Shown: in pieces, positions 25,691 through 34,400 of the stretch
Layout: each line of letters opens with the position of its first letter
Position numbering within the stretch: the stretch's first letter is position 1
From: Gammaproteobacteria bacterium
GTDB lineage: Bacteria > Pseudomonadota > Gammaproteobacteria > Pseudomonadales > Halieaceae
Direction of reading: 5' to 3'
Length of the DNA stretch: 39,250 nucleotides
Assembly (NCBI GenBank): GCA_024742415.1
Contig: JANSYN010000010.1
Coordinates: 1 to 39,250 of the forward strand
Translations under genes and position numbers: made by a program
The notes under the pieces: generated by a model
Told to the model about the DNA's origin: nothing
Databases searched by the model: none
The model's input: the letters and a program-made list of their open reading frames with translations, nothing else

Positions 25691-26238
25691 TATTGGTGCA
25701 GTGCTCCGTTGTGCGTGTTTGCGTGGTTGTCAGGTTGGTTGTCAGGTTGGTTGTCAGAGTGGTTGTCATCGTAATTGCCATAGGGGCAGGGGAAATCCAG
25801 TGCGCCCAGTATGGCCGTCTCCAGTGATTCCATTGCCTGGGCATCTGCTTCCTGGACGTGGTCGTAACCGAGCAGGTGAAGGGTGCCGTGCACGGCCATG
25901 TGTGCCCAGTGCGCCGCGACGGCTTTGTGCTGTGTTGCCGCCTCCTGGTTGACGACAGGCGCGCAAATCACAACATCACCGAGCAGGCCATCGACAACGT
26001 CAGCGTGCAGGTCGGCAGGAAAAGACAGCACATTGGTGCTCCCGGATTTGCCGCGATAGGTTTCGTTCAGGGTGGTCATTTCGGCCGCATCGACCACGCG
26101 CACACTCACCTCGATATTGCCCTGCAGCGCCTTGTGCTGTGCCTCGGCCTGCAGCGCTGCGTTGATCCAGCGTGTTATGTCGGCCTCGTTAGGCGTGGCT
26201 GCGCGGCTGGCGCACTGGATATCCACCGTGAGGTTCAT
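25690..26238 (-). CDS. ybeY: YbeY endoribonuclease with repeat-derived tail
   Basis: A 182-residue zinc-dependent RNase needed for 16S rRNA maturation and ribosome quality control. The metal site HGTLHLLGYDH (His-x3-His-x5-His) is intact, and the family core VRVVDAAEMTTLNETYRGKSGSTNVLSFP precedes it. The last 25 or so residues (DDNHSDNQPDNQPDNHANTH...) are an Asp/Asn/Gln-rich tail encoded by a 12-base tandem repeat, not seen in the canonical protein (about 155 residues). It overlaps phoH by four bases and corC by one. Confidence 0.93.
   Translation of the reverse strand: MNLTVDIQCASRAATPNEADITRWINAALQAEAQHKALQGNIEVSVRVVDAAEMTTLNETYRGKSGSTNVLSFPADLHADVVDGLLGDVVICAPVVNQEAATQHKAVAAHWAHMAVHGTLHLLGYDHVQEADAQAMESLETAILGALDFPCPYGNYDDNHSDNQPDNQPDNHANTHNGALHQ
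25725..25771 (-). repeat. 12-bp tandem repeat inside ybeY
   Basis: Plus-strand units GGTTGTCAGGTT at 25725 and 25737, then GGTTGTCAGAGT at 25749 and a partial GGTTGTCATCG at 25761. Read on the ybeY strand, the 12-mer codes four residues, DNQP, repeated. Because 12 is a multiple of 3, copy-number changes keep the frame. Confidence 0.92.
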
Positions 26239-27275
26239 CCGCGGGTTTTGTCGAGGGGTGTGGCGTTGTCTTCGGCACGATCGTAGGCTTCGACCACGCG
26301 CTGTACCAGGGGATGGCGCACGACATCCTTGTTCACAAAATAGGTAAAGGAAATACCGTCAACGCCATCGAGAATGTTGCTGGCATGCGTGAGGCCAGAC
26401 TGGGCCCCACGCGGCAAATCGATCTGTGTTGCATCACCGGTGACGACCGCCGTGGCGCCAAAACCAATGCGCGTCAGGAACATTTTCATTTGCTCACGCG
26501 TGGTGTTTTGCGCTTCGTCCAAAATGATAAAGGCGTTATTCAAGGTGCGGCCACGCATAAAGGCCAGTGGCGCCACTTCAATGATGTTGCGTTCGATGTA
26601 CTTGTTAACGGTTTCAAAACCGAGCATTTCATACAGCGCGTCGTAAAGGGGGCGCAGGTAAGGGTCGATTTTCTGTGCCAGGTCGCCGGGGAGGAAACCG
26701 AGTTTTTCGCCCGCCTCGACGGCGGGTCGTACCAGCAGTATGCGCCGTACGCGCTCTTCCAGCAGCGCTTCTACGGCGCAGGCAACGGCCAGGTAGGTTT
26801 TACCAGTGCCGGCGGGGCCGATGCCGAAGTTAATATCATTGTGCTTGATGGTGCGTACGTAACTTTGCTGGTTGCGACCGCGCGGTTTGATTGAAGTGCG
26901 CTTTGTGCGAATCACGGCAATCGATTCTACCGACGCATCACCGGCGCTCTCCACGAGGTGTTCCAGTCCGGCCTGTTGCAATTGCAGGTGCAGCGACTCC
27001 GGGCTGAGGCCAACACCAATGCAGACCTCGGCGTACAAGTGGGTGAGCAACTGCAGGGCGGTGTCGACGTTCTTCTCGACGCCAGACAGGGAAAACTCGT
27101 TGGCGCGCGCGTTGATGCGCACGTCGAGTCGCTCCTCGATCTGCCGTAAATGGCTATCCAGATGGCCGCACAACATCGCCAGGTGACGCGCGTCATTGGG
27201 TTCAAGTGTGAGAGATCGTTGGACTGGCGTCGTTGTCGACGGTTCCGGGGGAGGCTCGCTAGTCAATGTGCTCAA
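26235..27275 (-). CDS. ybeZ: PhoH-like ATPase YbeZ
   Basis: A 346-residue PhoH-family ATPase. The Walker A motif is GPAGTGKTYLA and Walker B IILDEAQNTT, in a helicase-like core (RAYLRPA-type RPAVEAGEKLGFLPGDLAQKIDPYLRPLYDAL). An N-terminal KH-like region includes LCGHLDSHLRQIEERLDVRI. YbeZ works with YbeY in ribosome and RNA metabolism. The upstream start is TTG 27275; no ATG lies close by. It overlaps ybeY by four bases and follows miaB by 55 bases, as in E. coli. Confidence 0.93.
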   Translation of the reverse strand: MSTLTSEPPPEPSTTTPVQRSLTLEPNDARHLAMLCGHLDSHLRQIEERLDVRINARANEFSLSGVEKNVDTALQLLTHLYAEVCIGVGLSPESLHLQLQQAGLEHLVESAGDASVESIAVIRTKRTSIKPRGRNQQSYVRTIKHNDINFGIGPAGTGKTYLAVACAVEALLEERVRRILLVRPAVEAGEKLGFLPGDLAQKIDPYLRPLYDALYEMLGFETVNKYIERNIIEVAPLAFMRGRTLNNAFIILDEAQNTTREQMKMFLTRIGFGATAVVTGDATQIDLPRGAQSGLTHASNILDGVDGISFTYFVNKDVVRHPLVQRVVEAYDRAEDNATPLDKTRG

Positions 27276-27330
27276 TGGCCCGCTACGGGCAGTGGTAATA
27301 GAAGTAAGGATATACAGGAATCATCATCCG

Positions 27331-28731
27331 TCAACCGTGGTTTTCAGCGCCGGCGGACGCCTGCATCGCGGCCGGCCCGGTGCTTTCGCCACTGCTGGCG
27401 ACAGGCTGACTCAGGCGGCCGCGCAGTGAATTGGGCAGGGCATCGACAATTTCAACATCGACGAACTCGCCGATGAGCTGGTGGTCGGTACAGGAGAAAT
27501 TCACAGCCCGGTTGTTTTCGGTGCGGCCCTGCAACTGCCCCGGGTCTTTCTTCGATACGCCCGTGACCAGGATGGTTTGCACCGTGCCCACCATCGCGCG
27601 GCTGATCGCCCCGGCGTTCTGGTTGATGCGCGTTTGCAGAATCTGCAGACGCTGCTTCTTGACGTCGTCGGGCGTCTCGTCTGGCAGTTCGGCGGCGGGT
27701 GTGCCGGGCCGTGCGCTGTAGACAAAGCTGAAGGAGCTGTCGAAGCCGATGTCTTCAATGAGCTTCATGGTGGCGGCAAAATCTGCCTCGCTTTCGCCGG
27801 GAAAGCCAATAATGAAGTCGGAAGACAGGCTGATGTTGGGGCGGATGGCGCGCAGGCGCCGTATCCGGGATTTGTACTCTATGGCGGTGTGCCCGCGCTT
27901 CATGGCGGCGAGAATGCGGTCCGAGCCGCTCTGTACCGGCAGGTGCAGATGATCAACCAGTTGCGGAATCTGCGCGTAGGCCTCGATCAGCGCGTCGGAA
28001 AATTCCGTCGGGTGAGAGGTGGTGTAGCGAATGCGGCCGATGCCTGGAATGCGTGCCACCAGGTGCAGCAGCTCGGCAAAATCCACGATCTCACCCTGGT
28101 GGTCAGGCCCGCGATAGGCGTTGACGTTCTGTCCCAGTAAGTTGACCTCTCGCACCCCGTTGCTGGCCAGGTGGGCGATCTCGGCAATGACGTCATCAAC
28201 CGGGCGCGAGACTTCTTCGCCGCGGGTGTAGGGCACCACGCAAAACGTACAGTACTTGCTGCAGCCCTCCATGATAGAGACGAAAGCGGTTGGGCCGTCT
28301 ACGCGGGGCTCTGGCAGTCGGTCAAATTTTTCGATCTCGGGGAAGCTGACATCGACCACGATGGTGCCACCGGGGCCGCGCTGGTCGAGCATCTGGGGCA
28401 ATCGGTGCAGGGTTTGTGGGCCGAAGACGAGGTCGACATAGGGCGCGCGCCGGCCGATTTCCGCGCCTTCCTGGCTGGCGACGCAGCCGCCGACGCCAAT
28501 GATCAGATCTGGATTTTTCAGTTTGAGTTTTTTCCAGCGGCCAAGTTGGTGAAAGACCTTCTCTTGCGCTTTTTCTCTTATAGAACAGGTGTTTAGAAGG
28601 AGTACGTCGGCTTCTTCCGGGTTCTCGGTGGTGACCAGGTCGTGACTTTCCTGCAGCAAATCGCGCATGCGAGACGAATCGTACTCGTTCATCTGGCATC
28701 CGTGGGTCTTGATGTAGAGTTTTTTGCTCAC
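27331..28731 (-). CDS. miaB: tRNA-2-methylthio-N6-isopentenyladenosine synthase MiaB
   Basis: A 466-residue radical-SAM methylthiotransferase that adds the 2-methylthio group at A37 of tRNAs. The auxiliary cluster cysteines are Cys12 ([11 protein letters not shown]), Cys49 ([13 protein letters not shown]) and Cys83 (GGCVASQEG). The SAM cluster is [17 protein letters not shown] (Cys157, Cys161, Cys164), and a C-terminal TRAM domain ends the protein. GTG 28731 is chosen because the family start ([11 protein letters not shown]) is there and the 91 upstream codons of the open frame look random. It heads the ybeZ-ybeY-corC-lnt gene line. Confidence 0.95.
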   Translation of the reverse strand: MSKKLYIKTHGCQMNEYDSSRMRDLLQESHDLVTTENPEEADVLLLNTCSIREKAQEKVFHQLGRWKKLKLKNPDLIIGVGGCVASQEGAEIGRRAPYVDLVFGPQTLHRLPQMLDQRGPGGTIVVDVSFPEIEKFDRLPEPRVDGPTAFVSIMEGCSKYCTFCVVPYTRGEEVSRPVDDVIAEIAHLASNGVREVNLLGQNVNAYRGPDHQGEIVDFAELLHLVARIPGIGRIRYTTSHPTEFSDALIEAYAQIPQLVDHLHLPVQSGSDRILAAMKRGHTAIEYKSRIRRLRAIRPNISLSSDFIIGFPGESEADFAATMKLIEDIGFDSSFSFVYSARPGTPAAELPDETPDDVKKQRLQILQTRINQNAGAISRAMVGTVQTILVTGVSKKDPGQLQGRTENNRAVNFSCTDHQLIGEFVDVEIVDALPNSLRGRLSQPVASSGESTGPAAMQASAGAENHG

Positions 28732-28771
28732 CGGTACTGGAAGCTTGCGCCTGGGCTGTTGCAACGGGCTG

Positions 28772-28785
28772 GGGAGTATACTCCC
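28772..28785. promoter_or_regulatory. Perfect 14-bp palindrome upstream of miaB
   Basis: GGGAGTATACTCCC is a perfect palindrome 40-54 bases before the miaB start. Its central TATA would fit near a promoter -10. A repressor operator is possible; no known regulator can be assigned. Confidence 0.35.
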
Positions 28786-28996
28786 AGTCGCCCGAAAAAG
28801 CGCCACCCTGGCGATGAATTTGCGGCACTGGCGATGCGCCAATCGACCACGCCAACCGCGGCGGTCGGGTGGCCATATTTCCCGTGGCGCGCGGTGTGTT
28901 CGCACTGGTATCCTGTGGGCATGGTGGTAACATTGCCGACCCGCGAAATCGGGGTCCGTCCCCCTGACGCCTCTTTTATCAGTGTAATAGACAGCT

Positions 28997-29344
28997 ATGC
29001 CCAATCAGCCGGTTTACAAAGTCATTTTCCAGAACGGTAGCCAGGTCTTTGAGGTTTTTGCCAGACAGATCTACCAAAGTGACATGTGGGGTTTTATCGA
29101 GGTTGAGGAGTTCGTCTTTGGCGAGCGCTCGCAAATACTGGTTGACCCCAGCGAAGAGAAGCTCAAGCTCGAGTTCAACGGTGTCAATCGCAGTTACATC
29201 CCGTTACAGGCGATCATACGTATCGATGAAGTCGACAAGGAAGGCAGCGCCAAGGTGTCGGAGGTCACGGCCAGCGACGGCGGCAACGTGGCGAGCTTCC
29301 CCTTTGTTGGCATTCCCCCGGGTCAGCAGGGCGGTGAAGAGTAA
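28997..29344 (+). CDS. DUF1820 family protein
   Basis: A 115-residue protein that matches DUF1820 along its whole length. [39 protein letters not shown] is the N-terminal half. [37 protein letters not shown] is the conserved C-terminal half. The family is nearly confined to gammaproteobacteria and its function is unknown. It starts divergently from miaB, and its last ten bases overlap the GTG start of the cytochrome gene in another frame. Confidence 0.88.
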   Translation: MPNQPVYKVIFQNGSQVFEVFARQIYQSDMWGFIEVEEFVFGERSQILVDPSEEKLKLEFNGVNRSYIPLQAIIRIDEVDKEGSAKVSEVTASDGGNVASFPFVGIPPGQQGGEE

Positions 29345-30119
29345 GCCAGCGACGGCATGCAGGCGTTTGTTGCTGGCGCGCCGCGCCTGTTTGCTGCTGG
29401 CCGCTGTGGGCATGGGCTTGTGTGCGCCAGCAATCGCCAACCCGGTACCGGCTGACGAGATCTCCCTGCTCAGTGGTGCGGAACACTTCGAGCGGTTGTG
29501 TACCCACTGCCATGGCTGGGACCCCAGCGAACAACACACGCAGCTGTATTCCACCTTTCCAGGCGAAGAATTCGAACCCATCATCGTGCTGCCGCCGGTT
29601 GACTCTCAGCAGGCGCCGGCGCCCGGCGTATTTGACGAAGAAGTGATCGACGACTGGCCCGAATGGGCCGGTGAGCCACCGGGCCAGCCCGCTGCCGAAG
29701 AAGAAACATTGCGATCTGAGTTGCTCGAGGAATTCAACGCGGCCATCGACGCGGTCTATGGCGATGATGCAGATAGCGGCGGTGGTGATGCGTTTGGGGA
29801 TGACACGGGCGACTACGCGGGCGGCTATGGCGATGACTACAGCGGCGACTATTTCGCTGGCGATATCAGCGATGAGTTGGACGAGCGGTACCTGGTGGGG
29901 CTGGAGGCGCAGGAGCGTCGCGTGGGTGGAGCGACGGACCTGACCGATCCGCGCAGCTTCATTTATGGCACCACCGAAGCCGAGCTGTTCAGGCACATTG
30001 CCTATGGCACGGGGCCAATGATGCGGGGCTTTCTTGCTGACCTGGGCAGTGAAGACGCCGTGTGGGATCTCGTTAACTACATCCGCAGCCTCTGGGATGA
30101 AGACTGGGAAGAGGAGTAG
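29334..30119 (+). CDS. Monohaem c-type cytochrome with long acidic insertion
   Basis: A 261-residue exported protein. A signal peptide ends near AIANPVPA (about residue 40), and the haem site LCTHCH is at residues 56-60. A Met-containing GTGPMMRGF (226-233) is the probable axial ligand, followed by the LVNYIRSLW helix typical of class I cytochromes. Between them sits a roughly 140-residue insertion (64-206) rich in Asp, Glu, Gly and Tyr (e.g. DDADSGGGDAFGDDTGDY). The start GTG 29334 overlaps the DUF1820 gene, so the two are probably coupled. Longer starts upstream lie wholly inside that gene. The insertion is the odd feature; partner proteins are unknown. Confidence 0.75.
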   Translation: MKSKPATACRRLLLARRACLLLAAVGMGLCAPAIANPVPADEISLLSGAEHFERLCTHCHGWDPSEQHTQLYSTFPGEEFEPIIVLPPVDSQQAPAPGVFDEEVIDDWPEWAGEPPGQPAAEEETLRSELLEEFNAAIDAVYGDDADSGGGDAFGDDTGDYAGGYGDDYSGDYFAGDISDELDERYLVGLEAQERRVGGATDLTDPRSFIYGTTEAELFRHIAYGTGPMMRGFLADLGSEDAVWDLVNYIRSLWDEDWEEE

Positions 30120-30144
30120 CCGCCTCGATGAGCGCCGCCCGGTA

Positions 30145-31422
30145 TCACTGGCCGAGTCTGTGGCGAACGCTGGCGAGTTTGACGCACAGTACAAACGCCT
30201 CTGCGGTGGCAACCACATCTGCTAACTGCGGAAAGCTCGGCGCCAGGCGAATGTTGCTGTCGAGCGGATCGTTACCGTAAGGGAAGGTCGCCCCTGCCGG
30301 TGTCAGCTTGACGCCGATGTCTCCTGCCAGTCGCACAACCTCACGCGCCAGCCCCGGCAGCGTGTCGAAGGAAATGAAGTACCCGCCCCCCGGTGTTGTC
30401 CACGACCCCATGCCGGCATCGCCCAGTTCGCGCTCGAGTGTGTCCAGTATGGCGGCAAACTTTGGCCGTAAAATCTGCGCATGGGCTTGCATGAGGGCGT
30501 GGATGCCATCGCTGTCACGCAAAAAGCGCACGTGGCGCAGTTGATTGACCTTGTCGGGGCCGATTGTGGCATAACCCATGTGTGCGGTCAGTGCCGCAAG
30601 GTTGTCTGGGCTGCTCGACACGAACCCCACGCCTGCGCCGGCGAAGGTAATCTTGGAGGTTGAGCCAAACTGAAACACGCTGTCCAGCGTGTCCTGGCGC
30701 AGGCAGGCGTCTCGGATGGGGGCGAGCGGCGGTGCTTCGTCGTACAGTGCATGCACGGCATAGGCGTTGTCCCACATGACCACGAAGTGCTCTGCGGCAT
30801 GTCGGGCAAGGCCAGCGATACGCTCAACGGTCTCGTCGCTGTAGGTACAGCCCGTGGGGTTGGAAAAGCGCGGCACGCACCATATGCCGCGGATCGTGGC
30901 GTCTTCGCTTACCCATTGTTCTGCCAGTGTCATGTCCGGGCCGGTGTCGAGCATGGGCAGGCTGACCATTTCAATGCCCAGATGTTGGCAGATGGCAAAG
31001 TGGCGGTCATAGCCGGGCGCCGGGCACAGGAATTTCACGGTGTCGTTATTGCCCCAGGCCGATTCCGGTCCGCGCAAGCCTTCAGTGAGTGCAAGCTCCA
31101 CGGTGGTATACATCAGCGACAGGCTGGCGTTGCCACCGACCAGGGTTTCCTGCGCTGGAACACCGAGCAAGTCCCCAAACAGGCTCCGGGCCTCGGCCAG
31201 CCCGTACAGACCGCCGTAATTGCGCGTGTCTGTGCCATCGGCGGCCCGGTAGTCGCCTGCCAGCACACCGTCGAGCGCGTCAGACAGTGCCAGTTGCTCG
31301 GCGCTGGGCTTGCCGCGCGTAAGATCCAGTGCAAGCCCGCGGGTACCGAGTGCCGCATAGTCTGCTTCCAGGGTGTTCAACCAGGCGGCCAGTTCGGCCT
31401 TGGACTGATGATCGATGTTCAA
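30145..31422 (-). CDS. Aspartate aminotransferase (type Ic, PLP-dependent)
   Basis: A 425-residue fold-type I aminotransferase of the subgroup Ic family (Asp_aminotransf, PF12897 type), which transfers amino groups from aspartate to 2-oxoglutarate. LDLTRGKPSAEQLALSDALDG is the subgroup signature; WCVPRFSNPTGCTYS, VMWDNAYAVH and the PLP lysine in FGSTSKITFAGAGVGF are present. TTG 31422 is preferred because GAGGA lies seven bases upstream; the longer ATG frame begins at 31482. It converges with the cytochrome gene, with 25 bases between the stops. Confidence 0.85.
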   Translation of the reverse strand: MNIDHQSKAELAAWLNTLEADYAALGTRGLALDLTRGKPSAEQLALSDALDGVLAGDYRAADGTDTRNYGGLYGLAEARSLFGDLLGVPAQETLVGGNASLSLMYTTVELALTEGLRGPESAWGNNDTVKFLCPAPGYDRHFAICQHLGIEMVSLPMLDTGPDMTLAEQWVSEDATIRGIWCVPRFSNPTGCTYSDETVERIAGLARHAAEHFVVMWDNAYAVHALYDEAPPLAPIRDACLRQDTLDSVFQFGSTSKITFAGAGVGFVSSSPDNLAALTAHMGYATIGPDKVNQLRHVRFLRDSDGIHALMQAHAQILRPKFAAILDTLERELGDAGMGSWTTPGGGYFISFDTLPGLAREVVRLAGDIGVKLTPAGATFPYGNDPLDSNIRLAPSFPQLADVVATAEAFVLCVKLASVRHRLGQ

Positions 31423-31598
31423 GCTCGTTTCCTCATTACCACTGCTGCTAAACTTGATGGCGAAGCTGTTGCTTCGGTGCAAGGGGCGGGTGTTGATGCC
31501 GGTTTGGGCGCGGGGCGCTCGCCATTAGCGGCGCCAGCGTCGCTGCCGGGAATTATAACGACAACCGCAGGCAGGCAATACCGGGATTCGAAAACAGG

Positions 31599-31625
31599 TT
31601 GAATTTTTACCACAAGACCACATAT
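31599..31625 (+). promoter_or_regulatory. Candidate sigma-32 (heat-shock) promoter of lon
   Basis: GTTGAAT at 31598-31604 and CCACATAT at 31618-31625, separated by 13 bases, resemble the sigma-32 elements CTTGAAA and CCCCATNT (7 of 8 in the second). Transcription would start near 31632. That would make the ATG at 31633 leaderless and favours the internal ATG 31663. Confidence 0.5.
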
Positions 31626-31662
31626 CTGGAAGATGTCCCAGCACAAATCCAACGGGGTGGTA

Positions 31663-34095
31663 ATGAAAGAACACGATGACTCACTGGCAGCAGAAGAGGG
31701 CGACCTGGTAGAGGACGCCGAGCAAGCCCGCACACCGGCGGTAGCCGATGAGGTATTGCCCGACACGCTCTACCTGATGCCCGTGCCCAAGCGGCCGTTT
31801 TTTCCCGGACAGGTGCAACCCGTTGCCATCAGTCCCCAGGAGTGGGGCAGCACCTTGCAGGGCGTCAGTGAGGCCGGGCACGGATTGATTGGCCTGTCCT
31901 ACGTGGAGAATGCCAAGCCCGGTGACATCGACCCGCGCAACTTTCCTGAAATAGGCTGTGTGGTGCGTCTGCACCGTCCGCCCGGCGCACCGGAAAACGC
32001 CGGACAGTTCCTCGCCCAGGGGGTGAGGCGCTTTCGCATTGTGCGTTGGCTCAGTGATGCGGCGCCGTACTTGGTGCAGGTTGAGTACCCTCGCAACCAG
32101 GGCGATAAAAACGCTGACGAGACCAAAGCCTACGCCATGGCGTTGATCAAGGAGATCAAGGAACTGTTGCCGCTGAATCCGCTGTACAGTGAAGAACTCA
32201 AGCAATACCTGGCCAATTTCAGCCCCAACCAGCCAAGCCTGCTGGCTGATTTTTCTGCGGCGTTGACCACCGCCTCGGGCGATCAGTTGCAGGAAATCCT
32301 CGACACGCTGCCCCTGCGCTCGCGCATGGAAAAAGTGCTGACGCTGCTGCGCAAAGAGCGCGAAGTGGCCGAACTGCAGGGTCAGATTACCTCGCAAGTG
32401 AATGAGAAGGTCTCCGACCAGCAGCGCGAATTCTTCCTGCGCGAGCAATTGAAAATTATCCAGAAGGAACTGGGTATCTCCAAGGATGACCGCACCTCCG
32501 ATGTCGAGGACTTTAAAGAGCGCATTGCCAAACTGGACATGCCCGACGCCGCGGCCAGGCGTATCGATGAAGAGCTGAGGAAATTGTCAGTGCTCGAAAC
32601 CGGCTCACCCGAGTACGGTGTTACACGCAACTACCTGGATTGGGCAACGTCGGTGCCCTGGGGCGTGACCTCCAAGGACAACCTGGACCTCAAGCACGCG
32701 CGCAGCGTGCTGCAAACGCATCATGAGGGATTGGAAGATGTCAAAGAGCGTATTCTGGAGTTTCTGGCGGTAGGGTCGTTTCGGGGCGAAATATCCGGCT
32801 CTATCTTGCTGCTGGTGGGCCCTCCCGGTGTGGGTAAAACGAGTATCGGCCGCTCTGTTGCCGACACCCTGGGCCGGCAGTTCTATCGTTTCAGCCTTGG
32901 TGGCATGCGCGACGAGGCGGAGATCAAAGGCCACCGGCGCACCTACGTGGGCGCTATGCCGGGCAAGTTCGTGCAGGCCCTCAAAGAAGTAGAAGTCTCA
33001 AACCCGGTCATCATGCTCGACGAGATCGATAAAATCGGCGCTTCCTATCAGGGCGATCCCGCCTCTGCGCTGCTGGAAGTCCTGGACCCGGAACAGAACA
33101 GTGAATTCCTGGATCACTACCTGGATTTGCGTGTTGACCTTTCGAAGGTGTTGTTTATCTGTACCGCCAACCAGTTGGACACGATTCCAGGGCCGCTGCT
33201 GGATCGCATGGAAACCCTGCGCCTGTCGGGTTACGTTGCCGAGGAAAAACTCTCGATCGCGCGCCGTCACCTTTGGCCCAAACAGCTCAAGCGTCATGGC
33301 CTGTCTGAAGATCAGTTGAAGATCAATGACGCGGGCCTGAAGTACGTGATCGATTCTTACTGCCGTGAGGCAGGCGTGCGCAACCTGGAAAAACAGCTCG
33401 CGCGCATCATGCGTAAGTCCATCGTGCGCCTGATGGAATCGGACGATGAAAAGCTGCGCGTGGGCAAGAAAGACATCGAGGATTTGCTCGGCAAGCCCCT
33501 GTTCCAGCCCGACAAGCCGTTGCGTGGACTCGGCGTTGCCACCGGCCTTGCCTGGACGGCCATGGGCGGTGCAACACTGCCGATTGAAACCTCGCAGATA
33601 CATACGCTGAATCGCGGGTTCAAGCTCACAGGACGTGTGGGCGAGGTCATGAGCGAATCTGCAGAGATCGCTTACAGCTATGTTGTAGCGCACCTGAAGG
33701 ATTACGGCTGTGACCTGGATTTCTTTGATATGAGCATGGTGCACATGCATGTGCCCGAGGGCGCAACGCCCAAGGATGGCCCGAGTGCAGGCATTACCAT
33801 GGCAACCGCACTGGTGTCGCTGGCGCGCAAGGAACGCATCCGGCGGCCGCTGGCCATGACCGGCGAGCTGACGCTGACCGGCCAGGTGCTGCCAGTTGGC
33901 GGTATTCGTGAAAAAGTGATTGCGGCGCGACGCGGTCGCATCATGGAACTGATCTTACCGCACGCGAACCGCCGCGACTTCGAAGAGCTGCCCGATTACC
34001 TGCGCGAGGGCATCAACGTCCACTTTGCGCGTAATTATCGCGAGGTGTTTGAGTTTGTCTTTCATGAACACCGCATGGAGAAGGCGTTACACTGA
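31663..34095 (+). CDS. Lon-type ATP-dependent protease (AsrA-like second Lon)
   Basis: An 810-residue LonA-architecture protease. The N-terminal substrate domain begins LPDTLYLMPVPKRPFFPGQVQPV. An AAA+ core has Walker A GPPGVGKTS and Walker B VIMLDEIDKIG. The C-terminal protease domain has the catalytic Ser in PKDGPSAGITM and Lys in REKVIAARRG. The N-terminal sequence and the diverged KRPFFPGQVQPV resemble Pseudomonas AsrA more than housekeeping Lon, so a second Lon is likely elsewhere in this genome (inference). Start 31663 is preferred (GGGGTGG before it) over 31633. It sits downstream of a sigma-32-like promoter and probably forms a single-gene unit. Confidence 0.92.
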   Translation: MKEHDDSLAAEEGDLVEDAEQARTPAVADEVLPDTLYLMPVPKRPFFPGQVQPVAISPQEWGSTLQGVSEAGHGLIGLSYVENAKPGDIDPRNFPEIGCVVRLHRPPGAPENAGQFLAQGVRRFRIVRWLSDAAPYLVQVEYPRNQGDKNADETKAYAMALIKEIKELLPLNPLYSEELKQYLANFSPNQPSLLADFSAALTTASGDQLQEILDTLPLRSRMEKVLTLLRKEREVAELQGQITSQVNEKVSDQQREFFLREQLKIIQKELGISKDDRTSDVEDFKERIAKLDMPDAAARRIDEELRKLSVLETGSPEYGVTRNYLDWATSVPWGVTSKDNLDLKHARSVLQTHHEGLEDVKERILEFLAVGSFRGEISGSILLLVGPPGVGKTSIGRSVADTLGRQFYRFSLGGMRDEAEIKGHRRTYVGAMPGKFVQALKEVEVSNPVIMLDEIDKIGASYQGDPASALLEVLDPEQNSEFLDHYLDLRVDLSKVLFICTANQLDTIPGPLLDRMETLRLSGYVAEEKLSIARRHLWPKQLKRHGLSEDQLKINDAGLKYVIDSYCREAGVRNLEKQLARIMRKSIVRLMESDDEKLRVGKKDIEDLLGKPLFQPDKPLRGLGVATGLAWTAMGGATLPIETSQIHTLNRGFKLTGRVGEVMSESAEIAYSYVVAHLKDYGCDLDFFDMSMVHMHVPEGATPKDGPSAGITMATALVSLARKERIRRPLAMTGELTLTGQVLPVGGIREKVIAARRGRIMELILPHANRRDFEELPDYLREGINVHFARNYREVFEFVFHEHRMEKALH

Positions 34096-34225
34096 CGCTC
34101 GCAGTGAGACAGTCGCCGCTGTTCTGATTGTGTCCAGGCCCTGTGGCAGCGCACAGTAGCGGGTGTGTCCCGGTACAGGGCGCCGGTACCGCGCCGTTTC
34201 GATCGGCATGCGCTATGCTGTAGAT

Positions 34226-34278
34226 GGCAACGGCAAGGTGGCAACGGCAAGATAGCAACGGCAAGGTGGCAACGGCAG
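34226..34278 (+). repeat. 14-bp tandem repeat
   Basis: GGCAACGGCAAGGT (34226), GGCAACGGCAAGAT (34240), AGCAACGGCAAGGT (34254) and a partial GGCAACGGCAG (34268). It lies in the 305-base gap between lon and the thiamine-diphosphate enzyme gene. No gene is otherwise visible in that gap. Confidence 0.92.
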
Positions 34279-34400
34279 TCGTTCGTGCAGCGCAGTCTTC
34301 CACCAGGTCAGGTATTTTGTTTTGATCCCGTGGCATCGAGCCGGTGACCTTGCCTGTTCGCCAGCAGTAGTTGTTGGTACCCGCCTGTGGAGCACCCCTT

